Shown one piece after another: positions 25,852-33,740 of a stretch of 64,000 nucleotides of DNA. A program made the position numbers and the translations under genes. Each line of letters starts with the position of its first letter. Position 1 is the first letter of the stretch. This stretch comes from Dehalobacterium sp040766325 (GTDB lineage: Bacteria; Bacillota; Dehalobacteriia; Dehalobacteriales; Dehalobacteriaceae). The stretch covers positions 62,001-126,000 of the forward strand of contig JAXGQR010000006.1 of assembly GCA_040766325.1 (NCBI GenBank), in the 5' to 3' direction. Under the pieces are notes generated by a model, which did no database searches, had not been told where the DNA came from, and saw only the letters and a program-made list of their open reading frames with translations.

Positions 25852-26922
25852 ATGCCAAAATTGGTCTTGTGTTTACTTATTGCTTTCCTGGTATCCTTTT
25901 TGTTGACACCTGTTGTGATGAAGATTGGGATTCGTATTGGAGCCGTGGATAAACCTAATGAACGAAAGGTGCATACCAGAATTATTACCCGCATTGGAGG
26001 CGTGGCGATATTTGCCGGTTTTATGATTGCTTCTCTTCTGATGCAGGAACTGAACCAACAAGTATGGGGCTTATTAATCAGTGGTACCATGGTGATGATT
26101 TTAGGATTAGTAGATGATCTTAGGGGTATTTCTCCTAAGGTAAAGCTTTTAGGACAAATTATCGCTGCCCTGGTACTGGTTTCCTTTGGCGTTCAAGTTG
26201 ATTTTATTACCAACCCGTTTAATGGAGGGATAATTTCTTTAGGCCTCTTTAGTATTCCTGTCACTGTTATCTGGGTAATCGGCATGAGTAATGCCGTGAA
26301 TCTCATCGACGGGTTAGACGGTCTGGCCGCAGGGGTATCTGTCATTGCGGCGGTAACCTTAGCTGTAGTGGCCTGGACGCAGGGCCAATTTGCGACGGTT
26401 TATCTAGCTTTATTTTTGGCGGCGGCAGCCTTAGGTTTCTTACGTTACAATTTTAATCCGGCAAAGCTATTTATGGGAGACTGCGGTTCCCTGTTTTTGG
26501 GCTACATCCTGGGTGCTTTGGCTGTTATGGGTTTATCCAAAGGAGCTACGGTAATTTCCTTGTTGATACCGGTAATTATTTTGGGGATACCAATCCTGGA
26601 CACATTTTTTGCTATTATTCGTCGATTTACTAACAAAAAGCCTATTTTTGAGGCTGATAAAGGTCATTTACATCATCGACTCCTCGATATGGGATTATCC
26701 CATAAACAAACTGTTGTAGTAATTTATGCCATTACCTTTTTATTAGGAAGCAGTGCTGTTTTATTAACCATGTTGACCACGGCACAGAGTGTTTTGATTC
26801 TCATTGGCATATCCGTGCTAATTTTGGTTGGAGCCGATCGGATCGGTATTATTACAGGAAAATCTGTTTCCCGTCGGCTACAAGGTAATAATAAAGGAGA
26901 AACACACTCCATTGGCAGTTAA
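25852..26922 (+). CDS. tagO: Undecaprenyl-phosphate GlcNAc-1-phosphate transferase (TagO/WecA)
   Basis: Polytopic membrane enzyme of 356 aa that starts wall polymer synthesis by moving GlcNAc-1-P from UDP-GlcNAc to undecaprenyl phosphate. PNPT-family blocks are all present: KPNERKVHTRIITRIGGVAI, LGLVDDLRGISPKVKLLGQ with the DD pair, NAVNLIDGLDGLAAG, FMGDCGSLFLGYILG and the late GHLHHRLLDMGLS. About ten hydrophobic segments are visible. It would feed the TagA homologue at 4300 and the LCP ligase. It follows fabZ after 105 bp and precedes an SH3 protein. Confidence 0.94.
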   Translation: MPKLVLCLLIAFLVSFLLTPVVMKIGIRIGAVDKPNERKVHTRIITRIGGVAIFAGFMIASLLMQELNQQVWGLLISGTMVMILGLVDDLRGISPKVKLLGQIIAALVLVSFGVQVDFITNPFNGGIISLGLFSIPVTVIWVIGMSNAVNLIDGLDGLAAGVSVIAAVTLAVVAWTQGQFATVYLALFLAAAALGFLRYNFNPAKLFMGDCGSLFLGYILGALAVMGLSKGATVISLLIPVIILGIPILDTFFAIIRRFTNKKPIFEADKGHLHHRLLDMGLSHKQTVVVIYAITFLLGSSAVLLTMLTTAQSVLILIGISVLILVGADRIGIITGKSVSRRLQGNNKGETHSIGS

Positions 26923-26952
26923 ATAATTTGGGGTGAAGGGAGGATTAAGAGC

Positions 26953-27486
26953 ATGACAAAAGGGCGTATTGCATTGCTGGTTGTAGCAGCGATGGTATTT
27001 TTATCTGTGGGATTTGTTTTGGGTCAAATTGTACAGGCTTCGGGAACGATACCTGGTACTGCCGGAGATCCCTTAGTGGCCCAAAGCTATGTGGAAAAGG
27101 TCGTTAATGAAACAGTGGCAGAAATGGAGAAGAAGCTTACGGATATGGAGTCACAGGTGGCATCGCTCCAAAAACAGGTAGAAGAATTTTCTGCTCAAAA
27201 TAGTAAGTCCGCTGTTCAACAGGTAGCTAACAGTAACACCGAAAAGACTTCTACCCCCACGGCTCCCAAGAATGAGACCCCGCCTAATACCGGGAAGAAA
27301 ACAGTGGTGGTAAGTGGTGGTTCAGCTAATGTGCGGACAGGTCCGGATACTTCTTATAGTAAAGTTGTGACATTACTTAATGGTGATGAGGCCACGGTAA
27401 TTTATGAAGAAGATAAGTGGTATAAGGTAATCTTGAAGGATGGAAGAGAAGGCTGGATTGCTAATTGGGTGGTCAAAGTAAAATAG
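26953..27486 (+). CDS. Exported SH3-domain protein with DPLV/coiled-coil module
   Basis: Secreted or membrane-anchored protein of 177 aa. An N-terminal hydrophobic helix (LLVVAAMVFLSVGFVLG) is followed by a GDPLVAQSYVEKVV motif, a coiled coil (about residues 53-80), a Ser/Thr/Pro linker and a C-terminal bacterial SH3 domain (SGGSANVRTGPDTSYSKVV ... GREGWIANWVVKVK). Such SH3 domains bind peptidoglycan or other wall parts. The DPLV-plus-coil module is shared with the stalk-repeat protein at 2624, so the two may anchor to the same partner. Ligand unknown. Confidence 0.88.
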   Translation: MTKGRIALLVVAAMVFLSVGFVLGQIVQASGTIPGTAGDPLVAQSYVEKVVNETVAEMEKKLTDMESQVASLQKQVEEFSAQNSKSAVQQVANSNTEKTSTPTAPKNETPPNTGKKTVVVSGGSANVRTGPDTSYSKVVTLLNGDEATVIYEEDKWYKVILKDGREGWIANWVVKVK

Positions 27487-27501
27487 TAAAAGCTCAAGTA
27501 A

Positions 27502-27526
27502 AAATGCGGCCAGAGCCGCATTTTTT
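27502..27526 (+). terminator. Intrinsic terminator after the SH3 gene
   Basis: AAATGCGGC/GCCGCATTT stem, 4-nt loop and T run. Confidence 0.8.
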
Positions 27527-27643
27527 ATCCTTGAGGAAAGTAGCGTATTAGAGTATTCCGAGGCGAAACCGGTTTTCTTAATTTTTGAGGCGGAGAGAAG
27601 ACGATAATTAATTTAAGGACAGTTTTACCAGGGGGTGAGAAAC

Positions 27644-28321
27644 ATGGCAACAGCAGAACAGCTAATCGGGGCCGAGTTAAAAGAGGCTCTTGCTCTGCTT
27701 CATAAAATCGAAGAATCAGGACGGGACGTCTCGGGCAGCAGTCTTGAGCTGATACCTTTTTTGCATCATGAGGATTACTTGATCCGTTCTCGGATTTTTA
27801 TTGCTTTAGGCAGGATGAAAGACCCACAGATGGTTCAGCCATTGATTAATTATATCCATGAGGCTGGGGAGGAATGGCAGCTGAGAGCACTGGAATGTCT
27901 TTATTTTTTAGATGATCCTCAGGTAGTATCTCAGGTTGCTCCTTTTTTGCTTTGGCATCATCGACCTTTACTGGTTCGAGGAACCTATTGGTTATTAGGC
28001 TCTTTAGGTGGGGAAAAAGCATTGGATCTGATGGTGCAATTTGCCATAAGTCCCCAGGGACGTTTGGTAAAAAGCGATTTAATTTATGAGGGCTTGTCCA
28101 TGGCTGTACAATCCTTAGAGCAAGGGGAAAAATATTGGCAGAAAATTCTTCGGGAAAACCTGCAGGGGGCACGGTTCTTTCAATATAGCCGTTTGCCGGA
28201 GGTAGAACATCCACGATTTTACATTTATCCTTATCCCGATTATTTATTGGACCAGGCGAAAAATCATGGGATTAAGGCGAAAATTTTCAAAAAACTCTAT
28301 TATCGCCAACAAGGAGCATGA
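27644..28321 (+). CDS. HEAT-repeat protein
   Basis: Cytosolic-looking protein of 225 aa with no signal or membrane segment. Several HEAT/PBS-lyase-like helical repeats are visible in residues 30-140: LIPFLHHEDYLIRSRIFIAL, PLINYIHEAGEEWQLRALEC and PFLLWHHRPLLVRGTYWLLG. The last 60 residues are aromatic-rich and not repeat-like. Such repeats are protein-protein scaffolds; no partner is suggested by neighbours. ATG 27644 is used, preceded by GGGGGTGA; the in-frame GTG 27635 lies inside that ribosome site. Confidence 0.8.
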   Translation: MATAEQLIGAELKEALALLHKIEESGRDVSGSSLELIPFLHHEDYLIRSRIFIALGRMKDPQMVQPLINYIHEAGEEWQLRALECLYFLDDPQVVSQVAPFLLWHHRPLLVRGTYWLLGSLGGEKALDLMVQFAISPQGRLVKSDLIYEGLSMAVQSLEQGEKYWQKILRENLQGARFFQYSRLPEVEHPRFYIYPYPDYLLDQAKNHGIKAKIFKKLYYRQQGA

Positions 28322-28381
28322 GTTTTCAAGAGGAGAATCCCCTATTGACGTGAATATCAATATAAATAGTACTTATCTCTA

Positions 28382-28411
28382 AACAGGTGATCTCTGATTA
28401 CCTGTTTTTTT
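28382..28411 (+). terminator. Intrinsic terminator
   Basis: ACAGGT ... ACCTGT hairpin followed by seven T, downstream of the HEAT gene. Confidence 0.7.
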
Positions 28412-28536
28412 GTCTAAAGAACAATCATTTAAGAAGAAAGAAAAGAGCCTCTCTCGACATAGATTTCCTGATTTCTGAATTAGGTTTTGTTATACTGTTT
28501 GCTATAAGATCAATGAAGACAAGCAGGGGATCGCTT

Positions 28537-29103
28537 ATGGGGATAAAAAAAGCCTTAACATGGGCTCAAAGCGTCGTATTCTTAATCTTGTTGGGATTCT
28601 TTGCCTTGTTACTTTGTCTGGTGATTCTTCAGGAAAGATACAGTTGGGACACGCCCCATTTTGGCAATTATCAGTTGATGATTGTCATGTCCGGTAGCAT
28701 GAAGCCTGTTTTTGATACCGGATCCATTATTGTCGTAAAAAAGGTAGATCCGGCAGCGATTTCAAAAGGTGCGATTATTACCTTTCGCGATACCGGTAAT
28801 GAAAATCGCTATATTACCCATCGGGTGATGGACGTGGTGCGAGAAAATGGAAAAGTATTTTATATAACAAAAGGGGATTATAATAAGATGCAGGATATTT
28901 ACAGATCACCGGCCGAAAATGTCCTTGGGCTGGTGACGGCAGATATCCCTTATCTCGGCTACTTGCTGATACTTCATAGGAAACCTACGGGAATTTTTCT
29001 CCTTTTGCTGATACCAATACTGTGGGCAACAGTTGAAGGATGCCGATCAATTGATCAGTTATGGGACAGACAAAGAGAGCTCAAGGTTGAGAAAAAGTTT
29101 TAA
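28537..29103 (+). CDS. sipW: Signal peptidase I, SipW (archaeal/ER) type
   Basis: Membrane serine protease of 188 aa with N- and C-terminal membrane segments, the SipW/S26B topology. The nucleophile lies in MIVMSGSMKPVFDTGSIIVV. The general-base region reads RYITHRV, with His in place of the Lys of bacterial-type SPases, as in ER-type enzymes. NKMQDIYRSPAENVLGLV is the conserved box near the C-terminus. SipW enzymes process selected exports such as biofilm TasA or other camelysin-like proteins; no such substrate gene is in the window. ATG 28537 follows AGGGGA at 6-bp spacing, and upstream in-frame starts would only extend into non-coding sequence. Confidence 0.88.
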   Translation: MGIKKALTWAQSVVFLILLGFFALLLCLVILQERYSWDTPHFGNYQLMIVMSGSMKPVFDTGSIIVVKKVDPAAISKGAIITFRDTGNENRYITHRVMDVVRENGKVFYITKGDYNKMQDIYRSPAENVLGLVTADIPYLGYLLILHRKPTGIFLLLLIPILWATVEGCRSIDQLWDRQRELKVEKKF

Positions 29104-29117
29104 AAGGGGTTGATTAT

Positions 29118-29300
29118 TTGCCGTACAAGTTATGTCCGAACTGCAGTCAGTCTTCCTATTCAGCCAATTCCCGAGGTGTATGGAAATGTCCCTATTGTAA
29201 CCAAGATATCACCTTTGTCCCGGCTACTGCAGTGGAAAAGAATAATCTTAAACTGAAGCCGGCGAGAAAGAATAAGCATCATCATTTACGCCTATTATAG
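29118..29300 (+). CDS. Small zinc-ribbon protein
   Basis: Basic protein of 60 aa with two CxxC pairs (LCPNCSQSSYSA and WKCPYCNQDITFV), spaced as in a rubredoxin-like zinc ribbon, and a Lys/His-rich tail. It starts at TTG 29118 behind AAAAGGGG, 14 bp after sipW, so the two are probably cotranscribed. Small ribbons of this kind often bind nucleic acid or act as adaptors. Function unknown. Confidence 0.65.
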   Translation: MPYKLCPNCSQSSYSANSRGVWKCPYCNQDITFVPATAVEKNNLKLKPARKNKHHHLRLL

Positions 29301-29419
29301 ACGAGTTCTTAGTATCAAAACCTTACCGAGCTTTGGGCGTTATCGGTAAAATGGTTGTAAATTTTATCTATTCTTGATAAAATAACACAGAGTTTACTCC
29401 GAAAAAAGAGGAGGGCACA

Positions 29420-30841
29420 ATGAGAAATATTAAGTTTGGCACTGATGGTTGGCGCGGAATTATGGCCAAGGATTTTACATTTGAAAATGTAAAATTTGTT
29501 GTTCAAGCAATTGCATCTTTTCTTCAAGACCACCCTTTAAAAGAAAATGGCGTTATCATTGGTTATGATAATCGTTTTTTATCGGAACATTTTGCCCTAG
29601 AGGCGGTAAGAGTACTGGCCGGTAACGGCATTAAATCACTTTTAGTTAATAAAGCAACCCCGACCCCGGTTACGGCTTATGCCATCACAACTCACAATGC
29701 CGCCGGAGCGATCATGATTACAGCCAGCCATAATCCTCCGGAATATAATGGTATTAAGTTTATTCCCGATTATGCCGGTCCGGCGCTTCCGGATATTACG
29801 GATAAAATAGAAACGGAATTAAATTATACTTTGAGTATCGGCCGAATAAATGAAGCAACCATCAAAATGTCACAGGAGGAAGGTTTATACCGGGAATTTG
29901 ATCCGATGCCGGAGTATATAAAACATATTAAACAGCTGATTAATCTGGATGTGATTTCCAAGGCAGATCTTAAGATCGTTGTAGATCCCATGTTTGGTGC
30001 CGGAATTGGTTATCTGGATCAGATTTTTGAAGAAGCCGGATGTCGGGTGCTGACAATCAATAATTACCGGGAGCCCCTTTTTGGGGGCAGTATGCCGGAA
30101 CCTTCAGCTAAGGTATTGACTAAATTGAAATCACGCGTAGTGGCGGAAGGAGCAGATTTGGGGCTGGCTTTGGACGGTGATGCGGATCGCTTTGGAATTA
30201 TTGATTCCAATGGAGAATACATTAATGCCAACCGGGTCTTACCGATGCTTTATTATCATCTTCTAGACGTGCGCAAGTTACGGGGACCGGTGGCCCGTTC
30301 CGTAGCGACCACACATATGCTGGATCGTATGGCAGAAAAGTATGGGTATCAGGCAGAAGAAACCCCTGTTGGATTTAAATACATTGGGGAGGCTATGCGC
30401 CTTCGAGGCAGTGTTTTAGGTGGGGAAGAAAGCGGTGGCTTATCAATTCATGGACACATTCCGGAAAAGGACGGCATTTTAGCTTGCTTATTAATGGCAG
30501 AAATTCGCGCGATTCACGGCAAAACCCTTATGGGTATTATTAAGCAAATAATGGATGAGTTTGGTTATGTGGCCAATGAACGATTGGATATTCAGGTTGA
30601 TGGACAGGAAAAGGAGCGTATCAACAAAGAACTGCAGGAATTTAAGCCCACCACCTTTAATGGGCAGGAAGTGGTGCAATTAAATCAAATTGACGGCACA
30701 AAAATAGTTATCGCTGATGGTTCATGGACTTTAATTCGACCTTCAGGGACAGAACCTTTATTCCGCATTTATGTTGAAGCCAATTCCGACGAACAAATGA
30801 AAGAGATGCAAAAGACGGTGCGTGAAACCTTTGGCATGTGA
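29420..30841 (+). CDS. Alpha-D-phosphohexomutase (phosphoglucomutase/phosphomannomutase)
   Basis: Enzyme of 473 aa that interconverts hexose 1- and 6-phosphates and so feeds sugar-nucleotide and wall polymer synthesis. All four domain signatures are seen: ITASHNPPEYNGIKF with the phosphoserine S103, LALDGDADRFGIID (metal loop), GGEESGGLSIHGH (sugar loop) and RPSGTEPLFRIYVE (phosphate loop). Length suits the PGM/PMM group rather than GlmM, but substrate preference cannot be fixed by eye. It has a good GGAGGG ribosome site and its own terminator. Confidence 0.93.
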   Translation: MRNIKFGTDGWRGIMAKDFTFENVKFVVQAIASFLQDHPLKENGVIIGYDNRFLSEHFALEAVRVLAGNGIKSLLVNKATPTPVTAYAITTHNAAGAIMITASHNPPEYNGIKFIPDYAGPALPDITDKIETELNYTLSIGRINEATIKMSQEEGLYREFDPMPEYIKHIKQLINLDVISKADLKIVVDPMFGAGIGYLDQIFEEAGCRVLTINNYREPLFGGSMPEPSAKVLTKLKSRVVAEGADLGLALDGDADRFGIIDSNGEYINANRVLPMLYYHLLDVRKLRGPVARSVATTHMLDRMAEKYGYQAEETPVGFKYIGEAMRLRGSVLGGEESGGLSIHGHIPEKDGILACLLMAEIRAIHGKTLMGIIKQIMDEFGYVANERLDIQVDGQEKERINKELQEFKPTTFNGQEVVQLNQIDGTKIVIADGSWTLIRPSGTEPLFRIYVEANSDEQMKEMQKTVRETFGM

Positions 30842-30863
30842 TAATATCAAACTTTTTAAATAT

Positions 30864-30903
30864 AAATCGTGACTGGAACTAAGTACCGGTCACGATTTTT
30901 TTT
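30864..30903 (+). terminator. Intrinsic terminator after the phosphohexomutase gene
   Basis: AATCGTGAC ... GTCACGATT stem followed by eight T. The A-rich opposite side could also serve the small minus-strand gene that ends nearby. Confidence 0.8.
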
Positions 30904-30919
30904 CGCAAAAAGATTTCAG

Positions 30920-31069
30920 CTATTCCGTTTCTTGATCTATTCTATCTTGATAACATGAAGAGCACAACTCCTGGCCCTTTCCTAAAGGGACCGGAGTATC
31001 ATTTTCCCAAAGGTCATAATCCCGCAATGACTTGCCGCAAAGGTGGCATTTATCTACTTCTGAATCCAT
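30920..31069 (-). CDS. Small CxxC-pair (zinc-binding) protein, 49 aa
   Basis: Short minus-strand gene. It starts at ATG 31069 behind GGGGGTGA at about 7-bp spacing and ends at TAG 30920. The protein begins MDSEVDKCHLCGKSLRDY and ends ELCSSCYQDRIDQETE: two CxxC pairs about 25 residues apart, like a LIM/treble-clef-type zinc module, with an acidic tail. The good ribosome site and the paired cysteines argue that it is real. No function is known to me. It is convergent with the phosphohexomutase gene and may share its hairpin. Confidence 0.65.
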   Translation of the reverse strand: MDSEVDKCHLCGKSLRDYDLWENDTPVPLGKGQELCSSCYQDRIDQETE

Positions 31070-31172
31070 AGAGTTTCACCCCCTGCACTTCTGGATTTTC
31101 CTTAAATTAGTATGTGTCAAGGTGAGAAAAGTATTCATAAGATATGGCAGGGAAGCGCTTTTGTTTTAAAGG

Positions 31173-31651
31173 ATGGGTAAGGATATGTGGGAAATATATC
31201 TGCTGCTGTTGCTCTTTACGGTCTATTGCCTCATTTTTCTTGGTCGTGTTTTCAGGGGGAGGAAACAAATCCCAGGGGGCAAGAAGCGGATTTTAATTTT
31301 GCTCATGCATAACTGTGGAAAATGCGCGGAAAAAATCATGTGGGATATCCTGCGGTTAAAAAGTTGGCATGAATGGGATTTTAATCTTATTGTGATCGAT
31401 GATCAATCCCAGGATGATACTTTGTTGATGCTCAATGCTTTTCGTAAAAGGCACCCTTTTGTTTACTTCCTACCATACTAGGGAAAAAAATCGCCGCCAT
31501 TCTTTTGTGGCAGGGAAAGCATGTATATATCCTCCCGATTGGGGCGGGAGCATCTCCTCAGGAAGTACGCAGTAAGCTTCTCGCATGGTTAAATCAGGAT
31601 TATTTTCATCATGGCGGGAATTTAGGGGGAAAAAAGAGGAAAACCTCTTAA
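31173..31651 (+). pseudogene. Glycosyltransferase-2-like small protein, frameshifted
   Basis: The first frame (31173-31481) gives a membrane helix (YLLLLLFTVYCLIFLG) and a segment resembling the start of a GT-A/GT2 fold (LIVIDDQSQDDTLLMLNAF), then stops at TAG 31479. The -1 frame from 31481 stays open for 56 codons to TAA 31651 and looks coding (GKHVYILPIGAGASPQEV, then KLLAWLNQDY). The two parts probably form one gene of about 158 codons with a one-base shift near 31440-31480. The whole is far shorter than an active GT2 enzyme. The start could be ATG 31173 or 31185. It is a decaying gene or a sequence error. Confidence 0.55.
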
Positions 31652-31788
31652 GATAGAGAAGTAATTACCATTATCAGGAGAAAATAGCTATAAAGTACGT
31701 TGCTCGTCTGCTGGGAGGAGCTTGTCTTAAACTACCGGAAATTCCCTGTCCAAGGGACTTTTGAGGATGAAAGAGAAAGGGATGTGTT

Positions 31789-32529
31789 TTGAGGAAATAT
31801 ATTGGGGATTGGTGGCAAGCTTTGATGAATTTAATCTTTCCTCATTGTCGATGTATATCCTGTGGTGCAGAGGCAAAGCTGAATAACACCGGTTTATGCG
31901 ATAATTGCCGCGGGATAATATCGGAGGAGAATAGTTTATATCATTCTTGTGCCCTTTGTCCCACTTTTATTCCCCTGAAGGAAAGGTATTGCGATCATTG
32001 TTTTCGGGAGCATGCCCCATATTTTGATGCTGCTCTTGCTGTTTTCCCCTATCATGGTGCCATTCGTCAAGTTTTGCACGATTTTAAATATCGTGGTGCT
32101 GTGAAATGGGACAAGCCATTGGGAGCACTAATGGAGGAAAAAGTTAATCAAAAACTGCCCTTTCATAATATTAGCTTGATTATTCCTGTACCCCTGCATC
32201 CTAATCGGCAAAAGATCAGAGGTTATAATCAAAGTGAGTTATTAGCACGGGAAATCGGTCGTAGGATGAAAATAGCGGTAGACCTAAATACTTTGCAACG
32301 TGTTCGGGATACCCCATCTCAAACAGGGCTAAGCAGAGAGGAACGTCGAAAAAATTTACATGAAGCCTTCCAGGTGGTGGCATCCGGGAATTTAATCGGA
32401 AAGACGGTACTTTTAGTAGATGACATTTATACCACCGGTACTACTGTAAAAGCATGTGCACGAATTTTAAAAAAAGGGGGAGCAAAAAAAGTTTTTGTGG
32501 TGACCTGTGCCGCGGGAAAACGTTTTTAA
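31789..32529 (+). CDS. comFC: ComF family protein (ComFC-like phosphoribosyltransferase domain)
   Basis: Protein of 246 aa. The N-terminal double zinc finger is seen as CRCISCGAEAK, CDNCRG and CALCPTF ... YCDHCF. The C-terminal type I PRTase domain has the PRPP loop VLLVDDIYTTGTTVKACA; also typical are PVPLHPNRQKIRGYNQSEL and SQTGLSREERRKNL. ComFC is needed for DNA uptake by natural transformation in Bacillus and Streptococcus; here no comFA is beside it. TTG 31789 lies behind AAAGGGATG. Confidence 0.93.
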   Translation: MRKYIGDWWQALMNLIFPHCRCISCGAEAKLNNTGLCDNCRGIISEENSLYHSCALCPTFIPLKERYCDHCFREHAPYFDAALAVFPYHGAIRQVLHDFKYRGAVKWDKPLGALMEEKVNQKLPFHNISLIIPVPLHPNRQKIRGYNQSELLAREIGRRMKIAVDLNTLQRVRDTPSQTGLSREERRKNLHEAFQVVASGNLIGKTVLLVDDIYTTGTTVKACARILKKGGAKKVFVVTCAAGKRF

Positions 32530-32610
32530 ATTGGTTTTTCCGACAGATTTATTATCTTCCACAAGGAAATGCACAGGATAAAAACTAATTTTAGCTGGTT
32601 ATTAACAGAG

Positions 32611-32628
32611 TTATCCACATTATCCACA
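32611..32628 (+). promoter_or_regulatory. Two tandem perfect DnaA boxes
   Basis: TTATCCACA occurs at 32611-32619 and again directly at 32620-32628, same strand, no gap. A weaker relative (GCATCCACA) follows at about 32635. No dnaA, dnaN or other origin gene is near, so this is more likely a DnaA-binding regulatory or titration cluster than oriC. Confidence 0.7.
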
Positions 32629-32706
32629 GAATTTGCATCCACAAAGAACTTTGGAGAAAGCAAGTTTCGACAATAGAAAGAATTTTCACAAAGCAGAATA
32701 TACCCC

Positions 32707-32735
32707 TTGAAACCTGGAAAGGAGAACTATATAAT
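32707..32735 (+). promoter_or_regulatory. Promoter of the amino-acid ABC transporter operon
   Basis: TTGAAA (32707-32712) and TATAAT (32730-32735), 17-bp spacer, about 80 bp after the DnaA boxes. Confidence 0.65.
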
Positions 32736-32843
32736 AAAATAGGTTTCGTTTGGCATGAGCAGTTCTAAAACTCGATAAGAAAATCCAGGTTTAGGACATG
32801 CTTCGTTATGCGTAAGAAATATAATAATATGGGAGGATTGTTG

Positions 32844-33623
32844 ATGAAAAAGAAGCTGGGCTCGATAATCACTGCAGTGATGATGTTGGCAGTAATGTTC
32901 CTGGTGGCCGGTTGTGGGTCAGGCGAAGAGGCGAAAGATCCGGGAGCAGAAAAAACACCCCTTAAAGTTGGCATGGAAGCAACGTTTGCACCATTTGAAT
33001 ATAAGGATGATGCCGGCAATATTACCGGTTTTGATGCCGACTTGATGACAGCGATCGGGGAAGAAATGGGTTACGAAGTAGAGTTATCCCATGTAGAATG
33101 GGATGGATTGGATCTCGCTTTAAACAGCGGTCAACTTGACGTAGTTATTTCTGCCGTGACCATCACCGAAGAACGCAAATTAGAATCCGATTTTTCCGAA
33201 CCTTATTTTGAAGCCACACAGATAATTGCCGTGCGCTCGGATTCACCGGTTCAGGGCTTGGATGATATCAAAGATCTTAAGGTGGGCGTTCAGATTAACA
33301 CTACCGGGCACTACGTATGTGAAAACATAGGTATTCCCGATGAAATGATCATTAAGTATCCGACAGTTCCCGATGCGATGATGAATTTAGGTAACGGGAC
33401 CATAGATGCCGTAGTAGCAGACGAACCGGTACTTTTGAATTACCTGGTGAATAATCCTGAGATGGATTTTAAAACCGTCACAGATGATTTTGAAAAAGAA
33501 TATTACGGGATAAAAGTGAAAAAGGGCAATACAGAACTCTTAGACCAAATTAATGCCGGATTGAAAGCAATCCAGGAAAATGGCAAGTATGATGAAGTCT
33601 ATAATAAATATTTTAAAAAATAA
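32844..33623 (+). CDS. Polar amino-acid ABC transporter substrate-binding lipoprotein
   Basis: Family 3 extracellular solute-binding protein of 259 aa. The lipobox is FLVAGCGSG, so it is anchored to the outer face of the membrane. Family blocks are GMEATFAPFEYKDDAGNITG, FDADLMTAIGEEMGYEVEL, DVVISAVTITEERKLESDFS and the C-terminal IQENGKYDEVYNKYF. It should deliver a polar amino acid such as glutamine, arginine or cystine to the permease that follows. ATG 32844 has GGGAGG 7 bp upstream; an in-frame ATG at 32808 would swallow that site. Confidence 0.93.
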   Translation: MKKKLGSIITAVMMLAVMFLVAGCGSGEEAKDPGAEKTPLKVGMEATFAPFEYKDDAGNITGFDADLMTAIGEEMGYEVELSHVEWDGLDLALNSGQLDVVISAVTITEERKLESDFSEPYFEATQIIAVRSDSPVQGLDDIKDLKVGVQINTTGHYVCENIGIPDEMIIKYPTVPDAMMNLGNGTIDAVVADEPVLLNYLVNNPEMDFKTVTDDFEKEYYGIKVKKGNTELLDQINAGLKAIQENGKYDEVYNKYFKK

Positions 33624-33659
33624 TTTTTAAAATAATAGTTTCTCTAAGGGAAAGTTGAG

Positions 33660-33701
33660 GGCTGTAACAAAGATATTAGCACAATTTGTTACAGCCTTCT
33701 T
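33660..33701 (+). terminator. Hairpin between binding-protein and permease genes
   Basis: Perfect 12-bp stem (GGCTGTAACAAA/TTTGTTACAGCC) with a short T-rich tail. It probably lowers read-through so that binding protein exceeds permease. Confidence 0.6.
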
Positions 33702-33740
33702 GGTTTAAATGAATTGAATGGTGCACAGAAGGAGGTCATC

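Noticed and set aside
32590..32650. Chromosomal replication origin
   Set aside because: Only two perfect DnaA boxes, no obvious AT-rich unwinding element and no dnaA/dnaN neighbours.
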